Origin: an uncultured Kiritimatiellota bacterium
GTDB lineage: Bacteria > Verrucomicrobiota > Kiritimatiellia > RFP12 > UBA1067
Assembly (NCBI GenBank): GCA_934667295.1
Contig: CAKULR010000095.1
Location: 1 to 6,754, forward strand
Length of the DNA stretch: 6,754 bases
Reading direction: 5' to 3'
Below the pieces are notes generated by a model. The model did not search any database. It saw only the letters and a program-made list of their open reading frames with translations, and was not told where the DNA came from. Shown one piece after another: positions 1 to 5,598 of the stretch; the stretch's first letter is position 1, and every line of letters starts with the position of its first letter. The translations under genes and the position numbers were made by a program.

Positions 1-44
1 GGGCCGTATCCGGGGGTGATGGGGGCGTGATTCCACGTTGAACG

Positions 45-75
45 CCGTACCCGCGCCGGGGCGGCGCGGGTACGG
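45..75. repeat. Strong GC-rich hairpin upstream of clpB
   Basis: Bases 45-57 (CCGTACCCGCGCC) are perfectly complementary to 63-75 (GGCGCGGGTACGG), giving a 13-bp stem with a 5-nt loop (58-62). A G-T and a C-G pair can extend it outward to 43/77. There is no T-run on either side, so it is not a classical intrinsic terminator, although it could still end an upstream transcript, act as an mRNA stability element, or be one copy of a dispersed palindrome. It lies about 145 nt before the clpB start. The pairing is read directly from the sequence; any function is inference. Confidence 0.55.
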
Positions 76-89
76 TGGGCACAGGGGGG

Positions 90-108
90 GTGTGCCATGT
101 CTGCACAC
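90..108. promoter_or_regulatory. Small inverted repeat in the clpB leader, possible operator
   Basis: GTGTGC (90-95) is mirrored by GCACAC (103-108) across a 7-nt spacer. A dyad of this size upstream of a stress-chaperone gene could be a repressor site, but it does not match the CIRCE operator and 6-bp dyads occur by chance. No convincing sigma32 or sigma70 promoter could be assigned in 1-221, so its position relative to a start site is unknown. Confidence 0.2.
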
Positions 109-221
109 TGTGTCAAGCTGGCGCAGAAGTGGAAGCGTTTTTGTGCGGGTGGGAATGTGGGATTTCGCTTCGGAACGCTGGCACGGGTTCTGCTTTATGA
201 AAGGGCGAAGGAGACGAAAAC

Positions 222-2747
222 ATGAATGCTGATAAATATACGACGAAAGTCCGCGAAGCGATCGAGGCGGCGCAGAACGTGGCCCGGCACCACGGCCAGC
301 AGCAGATCGACGTGGAACATCTGCTCTTTGCCCTGGTGAAGGATTCGCAGGGGCTTGTCCCGAACCTGTTTGCGAAAATGGGCGCGGGGACGGGTCCGCT
401 CACGGCGCGCCTTGAACAGGCGATCAACGACAAGCCGCGGATCACGGGGAACGTGGAGATGGACAAGGTGTACATCTCGAACGACCTCGCGAACGTGCTG
501 ATGCACGCCGAGGACGCGGCGCGGAACATGAAGGACGAGTATGTCTCGGTGGAGCATCTGGTCCTGGGCATGCTGGACGACGAGAACACGCCCTGCGCGA
601 AGATGCTGAAGGACGCGGGCGTGGAGAAGAAGAACTTCCTGGAGGCGCTGCGGGCCGTGCGCGGCAACCAGCGCGTCACGACCGACAACCCGGAGGGGCA
701 GTACGAGGCGCTGAAGAAATACGGCACCGACCTCGTGGAGCTCGCGCGGGCGGGCAAGCTCGATCCGGTCATCGGCCGCGACACGGAGATCCGCGACGTC
801 ATCCGCATCCTCTCGCGCAAGACGAAGAACAACCCGGTCCTCATCGGCGAGCCCGGCGTGGGCAAGACGGCCATCGTGGAAGGACTGGCGCAACGCATCG
901 TGCGCGGCGACGTGCCCGAGGGTCTGAAGGACCGCACGGTCTTCTCGCTCGACATGACGGCGCTCATGGCGGGTGCGCAGTACCGGGGCCAGTTCGAGGA
1001 ACGCCTGAAGGCCGTCCTGAACGAGATCCGCGCGGCGAACGGGCGCATCATCCTCTTCATCGACGAGATCCACACGATCGTGGGCGCGGGCAAGACCGAA
1101 GGCTCGCAGGACGCGGGCAACATGCTCAAGCCGATGCTCGCGCGCGGCGAGCTGCACTGCGTGGGCGCGACGACGCTCGACGAGTACCGCAAGTACATGG
1201 AGAAGGACGCGGCGCTCGAACGCCGGTTCCAGCCGGTGCAGGTGGACCCGCCCTCGGAGGAGGACACGGTGTCGATTCTGCGCGGCCTCAAGGAGCGTTT
1301 CGAGAAGTACCACAACGTCCACATCCGCGACGAGGCGCTGGTGAGCGCGGTCACGCTCTCCGCACGCTACATCCAGGACCGCTTCCTGCCGGACAAGGCG
1401 ATCGACCTTCTCGACGAGGCGTGCGCCTCGATCCGCACGGAGATGGACTCCTGTCCGGCCGAACTCGACGAGATCTCGCGCCACGTGCGCCGTCTCGAAA
1501 TCGAGGAGATCGCGCTCGCGAAGGAGACGGACGACGCCTCCAAGAAGCGCCTCGACGAACTGCGCAAGGAACTCGCCGAGGAGAAGGCGAAGGCGGACGC
1601 GATGACGGCGCGCTGGAAGAACGAGAAAGCGTCGCTGGAAGAGGTGAAGAGCGTGCGCGCGAAGCTGGACGAGGCGCGCCTTGCGTTCGACGCCGCGCTC
1701 GCGGCGGGCGACAACGCGAAGGCGTCGCAGCTCAAGTACGGACTCATCCCCGACCTCGAAAAGAAGTTGCGGGAACACGAGGCGGACATCCAGAAGGAGG
1801 GCGGCTCGCAGCTTCTGCGCGAGGAGGTGACGGCGGACGAAATCGCCGAGGTCGTCTCGCGCTGGGCGGGCATCCCCGTGACGAAGCTCGTGGAAGGCGA
1901 GCGGGCGAAGCTGCTGAAGCTGCCCGAGACGCTGCACGAGCGGGTCATCGGCCAGGACGAGGCGGTGGACGCGGTGGCGGACGCGGTGCTGCGTTCGCGC
2001 GCGGGCATCAAGAACCGCCAGCGTCCCGTGGGCGCGTTCCTCTTCCTGGGTCCGACCGGCGTGGGCAAGACCGAACTCGCGAAGGCGCTTGCGAGCGAGC
2101 TCTTCGACGACGAGAGCGCGATGGTGCGCATCGACATGAGCGAGTACATGGAGAAGCACAACGTGTCGCGTCTCGTCGGCGCGCCCCCCGGCTACGTCGG
2201 CTACGAGGAGGGCGGGCAGCTCACGGAGGCCGTGCGCCGCAAACCGTACTCGGTCGTCCTGCTCGACGAGATCGAGAAGGCGCATCCGGACGTCTTCAAC
2301 CTGCTGCTGCAGGTGCTGGACGACGGACGCCTGACGGATTCGCACGGGCGGACGGTGAGCTTCAAGAACGCCGTCGTGATCATGACCTCCAATGCGCCGA
2401 GGGAATCGCTGAAGACGATCTTCCGTCCGGAATTCCTCAACCGCCTGGACGAGATCCTGGAGTTCAAGTCCCTCACGGAGGACCAGATCAAGGCCATCGT
2501 GAAGCTGCAGCTGAAGGATTTCGCGAAACGGCTGGCGGAGCAGGAGGTCGGCTTCGAGATCGACGAAAAGGGCCTCGCGGTGCTCGCGAAGGACGGCTAC
2601 GACCCGGCCTACGGGGCGCGTCCCGTGAAGCGCGCGATCCAGCGCGACCTCGAAACGCCGGTCGCCCGTGCGCTCATCGCCGGAAAGTATCCGCCCGGCT
2701 CGACCGTCAAGGTCACGGCCCGTGCGGGCGCGCTCGCCCTCCAGTAA
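222..2747 (+). CDS. clpB: ATP-dependent disaggregase ClpB (Hsp100)
   Basis: ClpB is a cytoplasmic hexameric AAA+ chaperone that, with DnaK, threads aggregated proteins through its central pore. The 841-aa product has the full layout. Two Clp-N repeats span about 1-148. AAA1 has Walker A GEPGVGKT at 209-216, Walker B ILFIDE at 277-282, pore-loop tyrosine 254 and arginines 334-335. A coiled-coil middle domain (about 405-530) separates ClpB from ClpA. AAA2 has Walker A GPTGVGKT at 610-617, pore loop GYVG 657-660, Walker B VVLLDE 678-683, Arg finger R741 and sensor-2 GAR 798-800. E. coli ClpB is 857 aa. The ATG is set by AAGGAG at 208-213, 8 nt upstream; the gene ends in tandem TAATAA. One oddity: after sensor-1 TSN (722-724) only nine residues precede FRPEF, about 20 fewer than in E. 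coli. No dnaK-operon gene is adjacent. Family assignment is very secure. Confidence 0.98.
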   Translation: MNADKYTTKVREAIEAAQNVARHHGQQQIDVEHLLFALVKDSQGLVPNLFAKMGAGTGPLTARLEQAINDKPRITGNVEMDKVYISNDLANVLMHAEDAARNMKDEYVSVEHLVLGMLDDENTPCAKMLKDAGVEKKNFLEALRAVRGNQRVTTDNPEGQYEALKKYGTDLVELARAGKLDPVIGRDTEIRDVIRILSRKTKNNPVLIGEPGVGKTAIVEGLAQRIVRGDVPEGLKDRTVFSLDMTALMAGAQYRGQFEERLKAVLNEIRAANGRIILFIDEIHTIVGAGKTEGSQDAGNMLKPMLARGELHCVGATTLDEYRKYMEKDAALERRFQPVQVDPPSEEDTVSILRGLKERFEKYHNVHIRDEALVSAVTLSARYIQDRFLPDKAIDLLDEACASIRTEMDSCPAELDEISRHVRRLEIEEIALAKETDDASKKRLDELRKELAEEKAKADAMTARWKNEKASLEEVKSVRAKLDEARLAFDAALAAGDNAKASQLKYGLIPDLEKKLREHEADIQKEGGSQLLREEVTADEIAEVVSRWAGIPVTKLVEGERAKLLKLPETLHERVIGQDEAVDAVADAVLRSRAGIKNRQRPVGAFLFLGPTGVGKTELAKALASELFDDESAMVRIDMSEYMEKHNVSRLVGAPPGYVGYEEGGQLTEAVRRKPYSVVLLDEIEKAHPDVFNLLLQVLDDGRLTDSHGRTVSFKNAVVIMTSNAPRESLKTIFRPEFLNRLDEILEFKSLTEDQIKAIVKLQLKDFAKRLAEQEVGFEIDEKGLAVLAKDGYDPAYGARPVKRAIQRDLETPVARALIAGKYPPGSTVKVTARAGALALQ

Positions 2748-2748
2748 T

Positions 2749-2909
2749 AACTCCGATGATTGATGCTCTCGCTACCGCTCCGCAGACTACATCTGGCTTC
2801 GCAGAAGTCCGTCACAGACAATCACCTACAGGGGCGTGAAGTGTGAATGTTACAGCCTTTGGCAGGAACATTCTGCGGAGCGGTAGCGAGAGCCATACGA
2901 ATCGGAGTT
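2749..2909. repeat. 161-bp inverted-repeat element after clpB; structured RNA or MITE-like
   Basis: The ends are complementary in two blocks. AACTCCGAT (2749-2757) pairs with ATCGGAGTT (2901-2909). A perfect 22-bp arm (2765-2786, starting GCTCTCGC) pairs with 2872-2893 (ending GCGAGAGC). The blocks are separated by 7 nt on each side (2758-2764 and 2894-2900). Next to the outer helix these could form tandem G-A / A-G pairs. The 85-nt interior can fold into three hairpins: 2795-2809 (GGCTTC/GAAGTC, loop GCA), 2812-2846 (TCACA/TGTGA with inner TCAC/GTGA) and 2848-2870 (TGTT/AACA plus GCC/GGC). It begins one base after the clpB TAA, and no T-run follows. It could be a clpB 3' stabilising structure, a small RNA, or a non-autonomous transposable element; no target-site duplication is visible and no transposase fits. 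The pairing is seen, the role is inferred. Confidence 0.7.
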
Positions 2910-2974
2910 GCTTTCATCCTGGGGAGAATCAGCCTCATTCATTGCCGTATCTATAAGAAACGATTCCATCTGGC

Positions 2975-2994
2975 GGACGCAATGAATTGCGTCC
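2975..2994. repeat. GGACGC...GCGTCC palindrome, copy 1 (REP-like)
   Basis: GGACGCAAT (2975-2983) and ATTGCGTCC (2986-2994) form a near-perfect palindrome, followed by CTCCC. A second copy of the same design occurs at 4188-4206, with a compensating change (inner A-T pair here, C-G there) and the same CCTCCC flank. This copy has an alternative partner: ATTCATTGC at 2937-2945 is complementary to GCAATGAAT at 2979-2987, so two mutually exclusive hairpins are possible. It is probably a dispersed intergenic palindrome; protein-binding or RNA roles are open. Confidence 0.55.
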
Positions 2995-3002
2995 CTCCCG
3001 TG

Positions 3003-3073
3003 GTGCGAAGCACAATTTAAAGCCGTGTAGCGGCGACTTAACTACTTAAAGCCGCGAAGCGGTAATTTAACCG
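3003..3073. repeat. Short hairpins separated by TTAA-rich spacers
   Basis: Three consecutive small stem-loops are present: GTGC-GAA-GCAC (3003-3013), GCCG-TGTAG-CGGC (3022-3034) and GCCGC-GAA-GCGGT (3051-3063, one G-T pair). They are separated by AATTTAA, then GACTTAACTACTTAAA, then followed by AATTTAACC. The second spacer contains two octamers of the CTTAAnnn type seen again before upp. The block also shares the 9-mer TTTAACCGT (3066-3074) with 4212-4220. It lies between the palindrome at 2975-2994 and the predicted promoter. Nothing in 2910-3198 looks like a real gene. Confidence 0.5.
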
Positions 3074-3096
3074 TTGTGACCGATGTCCCATCGTAC

Positions 3097-3126
3097 TTGC
3101 CAGACGGGGGGCCTTTTTGATAGACT
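3097..3126 (+). promoter_or_regulatory. Candidate sigma70-type promoter for the beta-barrel gene
   Basis: TTGCCA (3097-3102; five of six to TTGACA) is followed after 18 nt by TAGACT (3121-3126; four of six to TATAAT). This would start transcription near 3133 and leave a leader of about 65 nt. The -10 lies inside the small dyad GATAGACTATC (3119-3129), which could be an operator. The assignment rests on hexamer similarity only. Confidence 0.4.
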
Positions 3127-3198
3127 ATCCCAATCTTTCTTTCAACGACTCCGTGCCCAGGGCGGCATGGGGTCCACCAACCACAAACAGGGATAGCC

Positions 3199-4104
3199 AT
3201 GAAGAAGCTGATGATCGCCGCCGCCGTCCTGACGGCCGGCGTGGTGTGTGCGCAGGAAACAGAGACCAAGACCGAGAACGCCGAGGCGAAGCCGGTGCTG
3301 GAGAAGTCGGACGATCCCATCGTGTGGGGCTTCGGCAACTATGGCATGTACTCGGGCTACCAGCTCTACGGTTCGCTCGTGAACTCCGAGCCGACGATGC
3401 AGGGGTACGTGGAGGTCAACTTCAACATTCCGGGCGAAATCGCCTATTTCGGCAATCTTGGCTATCTCGGCGTGGGCGTGTGGTCGAACACCGACCTGAC
3501 GGACAAGCGCCGTGACAGCTACGGCAAGGCGTTCAACGAGTGGGACTACAACGTCCACTACGGCAAGACGTTCTGGTTCGACGACAACGACACGTGGGGT
3601 CTCGACTACCGTGCGTCGGTCGTGTGGTACTATTACCCCCACCGCCGCCACCACAAGATGAACGGCTCGACGGCGACGACGATGGACTTCAACCATTCGC
3701 TCGCCCTCCTCAACCCCTACATCGTGCCGTTCGTCGACTTCGTGCATGAGTACCACGAGAACAACGCGGACCTCATCCAGTTCGGCGTCAAGCACGTCTT
3801 CAAGCCCTGCGACAAGCTCACGCTCACGCCGTCCGTCACGTTCGTCTACCGCGACCACCGCTACAACTGGTGCTTCCCGACGGCGGGCTTCACCGAGTTC
3901 CACAACGGCGGCATGGCCACGATGAAGTGGATGCTCGACGCGAACTACCAGCTCACGGAGCACTTCGGCCTCTTCGCGAAGGTGGCCTACTGCTCGATCA
4001 TCGACAGCGACCTGCGCGACGCCGCCGACCACGGTTCGGGCGCCGACTACGGCCAGTACAAGGACTTCGCCTGGGGCGGCTTCGGCATCACCGTCAACTT
4101 CTAA
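3199..4104 (+). CDS. Putative outer-membrane beta-barrel (porin-like) protein
   Basis: This 301-aa product has a clear Sec signal peptide: MKK followed by a hydrophobic stretch, with likely SPase I cleavage after VCA at residue 18. An acidic, charged linker (about 20-40) follows. The rest (41-301) is rich in aromatic and alternating polar/hydrophobic stretches separated by D/N/G turns, typical of transmembrane beta-strands. It ends in phenylalanine (GITVNF), the usual beta-barrel recognition signal. The opening (NYGMYSGYQLYGS, then a strand ending GVGVWSNTDL) loosely recalls the TorF/Gcw_chp putative porin family, but I cannot confirm that and the substrate is unknown. AGGGA (3189-3193), 5 nt before the ATG, serves as ribosome binding site. 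The gene stands alone, with its own candidate promoter and a downstream hairpin terminator. A soluble secreted beta-protein is the main alternative. Confidence 0.72.
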   Translation: MKKLMIAAAVLTAGVVCAQETETKTENAEAKPVLEKSDDPIVWGFGNYGMYSGYQLYGSLVNSEPTMQGYVEVNFNIPGEIAYFGNLGYLGVGVWSNTDLTDKRRDSYGKAFNEWDYNVHYGKTFWFDDNDTWGLDYRASVVWYYYPHRRHHKMNGSTATTMDFNHSLALLNPYIVPFVDFVHEYHENNADLIQFGVKHVFKPCDKLTLTPSVTFVYRDHRYNWCFPTAGFTEFHNGGMATMKWMLDANYQLTEHFGLFAKVAYCSIIDSDLRDAADHGSGADYGQYKDFAWGGFGITVNF

Positions 4105-4138
4105 GGGACGTTGCGCGTGAAGCCGTGAAAATACGACG

Positions 4139-4178
4139 GGCGGAAGGGGATTTTCCTCCCTTCCGCCTCTCGTTATTG
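4139..4178 (+). terminator. Intrinsic-type terminator of the beta-barrel gene
   Basis: GGCGGAAGGG (4139-4148) pairs perfectly with CCCTTCCGCC (4158-4167) around a 9-nt loop that can tighten by one G-T pair. It is followed by TCTCGTTATTGT, a moderately T-rich tail rather than a clean run. It lies 34 nt after the TAA and separates this transcript from the upp unit. Confidence 0.7.
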
Positions 4179-4187
4179 TAGAACCCC

Positions 4188-4206
4188 GGCCGCGACAAGC
4201 GCGGCC
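4188..4206. repeat. GGCCGCG...CGCGGCC palindrome, copy 2 (REP-like)
   Basis: GGCCGCG (4188-4194) pairs with CGCGGCC (4200-4206) around ACAAG. It is followed by CTCCCC and TTTAACCGT, as the copy at 2975-2994 is followed by CTCCC and, further on, TTTAACCGT. Both copies read GGGAGGG-M-CGC...GCG-K-CCG on the minus strand, where the variable M/K positions still pair with each other. That suggests the hairpin itself is maintained. Confidence 0.55.
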
Positions 4207-4227
4207 CTCCCCTTTAACCGTCGCCTA

Positions 4228-4267
4228 CTTAACCACTTAACTGCTTAACCACTTAATCACTTAATCT
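4228..4267. repeat. Five tandem CTTAAYYN octamers before upp
   Basis: Exact 8-nt period: CTTAACCA (4228), CTTAACTG (4236), CTTAACCA (4244), CTTAATCA (4252), CTTAATCT (4260). Every unit keeps CTTAA; only the last three bases vary. The array ends 3 nt before the upp ATG and occupies the place where a ribosome binding site would be. Two related octamers occur at 3037-3052. Confidence 0.8.
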
Positions 4268-4270
4268 CCC

Positions 4271-4891
4271 ATGACCACGATTCTCCACCATCCCCTCGTC
4301 GACCATCGCATGACGCTCATGCGCGACCAGGCGACGCCCCCGAAGCTGTTCCGCGAGCTCGTGAACGAGATCACCGAGTTCCTGGCGTTCGAGGCGCTGA
4401 AGGACCTCCGGACGAAGCCCGTCGAGGTGCAGACGCCCGTCGCGAAGACGACGGGGCGGCGGATCGACGAGAAGATCGTGCTGGTGCCGATCCTCCGCGC
4501 GGGCATGGGGATGCTGGACGCGATGCTCCACGTGCTGCCCTACGCGAAGGTGGGCGTGCTGGGCATGCAGCGCAACGAGGAGACGGCGGAGCCCGTTCCC
4601 TACTACGCGAAGGTGCCGCCGGCGAAGGGCGACGAACTCGCGAGCGTGATCGATCCGATGTTCGCGACGGGCGGCAGCGCCGTCGACGCCGGGGGGCAGC
4701 TCAAGAAGCGCGGCTACAAGAAGATCATCTTCCTCAACCTCGTCTCCGCGCCGGAGGGGATCGCGCACTTCGAGGAGCATCATCCCGACGTGCCCGTCTA
4801 CACGGCGGCGAAGGACGAGCGGCTGAACTCGCACTACTACATCGTCCCGGGCCTGGGGGATGCGGGCGACCGCATCTTCGGAACGCTCTGA
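4271..4891 (+). CDS. upp: Uracil phosphoribosyltransferase
   Basis: Upp makes UMP from uracil and PRPP in pyrimidine salvage, in the cytoplasm. The 206-aa product matches the family's usual length (E. coli 208). It shows the N-terminal HPLV...LMRDQ block (7-20), VPILRAGMGMLD (72-83), GMQRNEET (98-105) with PVPYY (109-113), the PRPP-binding loop VIDPMFATGGSAV (127-138), APEGI (160-164) and the uracil-site tail PGLGDAGDRIFGT (193-205). The ATG at 4271 is the right start because the conserved HPLV lies just inside it; later ATGs would cut it off. No Shine-Dalgarno is present: the octamer array and CCC abut the codon, unlike clpB and the phosphatase gene, which have clear ones. The next gene starts 5 nt after the stop, so upp heads a likely three-gene operon with signalling genes, an unexpected partner for a salvage enzyme. 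Confidence 0.97.
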   Translation: MTTILHHPLVDHRMTLMRDQATPPKLFRELVNEITEFLAFEALKDLRTKPVEVQTPVAKTTGRRIDEKIVLVPILRAGMGMLDAMLHVLPYAKVGVLGMQRNEETAEPVPYYAKVPPAKGDELASVIDPMFATGGSAVDAGGQLKKRGYKKIIFLNLVSAPEGIAHFEEHHPDVPVYTAAKDERLNSHYYIVPGLGDAGDRIFGTL

Positions 4892-4896
4892 ATCCC

Positions 4897-5598
4897 GTGA
4901 AAGCCCTCTGCGCCACGCTCCTGCTGCTGACCGCGCTCGTCGGGTGTTCCGACGGGAAGGTGGCGGCGTCCGCCGATCCGGCGGCTCCGCTCGTCTTCCT
5001 CACGCACCCGACGACGCCGCCGTGCTGCTGGACGAACGCGGCGGGGCAGTGCGAGGGGACGGACGTCGACCTGGCGCGCCGCATCGCCGCGCGACTGGCG
5101 CGTCCGCTCGTCGTCGAGGCCGTCGCCTTCGAGGAGATCCTGCCCCGGCTCAAGGCCGGGACGGCCGACTTCGGCAACGCGACGATCACGATCACCGAGG
5201 CGCGGCGGCGCGATGTCGATTTTTCCGCGCCCAACGCGACGGGCCGCAACTGCTTCCTCTACCGGGCGGACGGCCCGCGCCCGCGCATGTCGCAGATCGC
5301 GTCCTTCCGCGTGGGGGCCGAGCCCGGCACGACGGGCGACCTCTACCTCTGCAACCACGGGGCGGACCCGGTGCGCTTCGCGCGCGCGACGGATGCCGTG
5401 GCCGCGCTGAGGCGGGGCGACGTGGACGCGATCTTCTTCGATGCCGTGCCCCTCCGGAGCTGGGCCGCGCAGTCGGGCGGGCGCCTCGTCGCCTCGCCCC
5501 TCGAAACGCGCGAGGGCTACGGCGTCGCCGTCAACCGGCGCCGCCCGGACGTGCTGGCCGCCGCGAACGCCGTCAGTACGGAGGGGAAGGCGAAATGA
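4897..5598 (+). CDS. Family-3 solute-binding lipoprotein
   Basis: This is a periplasmic ligand-binding protein of the SBP_bac_3 fold (polar amino acids or similar small ligands), here 233 aa and lipid-anchored. The signal peptide ends in lipobox LVGC (14-17), so C17 should be acylated. Family features are ligand-entry PPCCWTNAAGQCEGTDVDLA (41-60), the hinge-side LPRLKAGTADFGNATITIT (82-100), EARRRDVDFSAP (101-112), VGAEPGTTGDLYL (139-151) and LRRGDVDAIFFDAVPL (171-186). It starts at GTG 4897, 5 nt after upp, with no clear ribosome binding site, so it probably depends on translation of upp. The C-terminus stops soon after YGVAVNRRRPDVL (208-220) and lacks the last roughly 20 residues (the GxYDxIxxKWF-like helix) common in this family. 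Five cysteines beyond C17 (43, 44, 52, 119, 152) are unusual. No permease or ATPase is in view, and the stop overlaps a sensor phosphatase start, suggesting a receptor role. The fold is secure; the ligand is unknown. Confidence 0.85.
   Translation: MKALCATLLLLTALVGCSDGKVAASADPAAPLVFLTHPTTPPCCWTNAAGQCEGTDVDLARRIAARLARPLVVEAVAFEEILPRLKAGTADFGNATITITEARRRDVDFSAPNATGRNCFLYRADGPRPRMSQIASFRVGAEPGTTGDLYLCNHGADPVRFARATDAVAALRRGDVDAIFFDAVPLRSWAAQSGGRLVASPLETREGYGVAVNRRRPDVLAAANAVSTEGKAK

Noticed and set aside
1..30. Possible C-terminal tail of an upstream gene ending at TGA 28-30
   Set aside because: Nine codons are too few to judge; other frames also stop nearby, and nothing recognisable is encoded.
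1..221. CIRCE operator or sigma32 promoter for clpB
   Set aside because: Neither TTAGCACTC-N9-GAGTGCTAA nor a CTTGAA / CCCCAT pair with proper spacing was found.
195..2345. Long open frame on the minus strand (716 codons) opposite clpB
   Set aside because: It lies wholly antisense to a fully conserved clpB; its R/L/V/H/A-rich composition is what GC-rich coding DNA gives in the opposite frame, and no domain is recognisable.
1421..2839. Long + strand open frame overlapping the clpB 3' half
   Set aside because: It is a shifted-frame shadow rich in Arg/Gly/Ala, with no ribosome binding site or known motif.
2749..2909. Integron attC site or hammerhead-like ribozyme reading of the inverted-repeat element
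   Set aside because: The ends do not fit RYYYAAC...GTTRRRY, and although CCGATGA and CGAA resemble hammerhead core pieces, the core uridine is changed and there is no third stem or cleavage site in the right place.
2847..3020. 57-codon open frame from ATG 2847 to TAA 3018-3020
   Set aside because: It crosses the right arm of the inverted repeat and the palindrome, has no properly spaced ribosome binding site, and its sequence is explained by those repeats.
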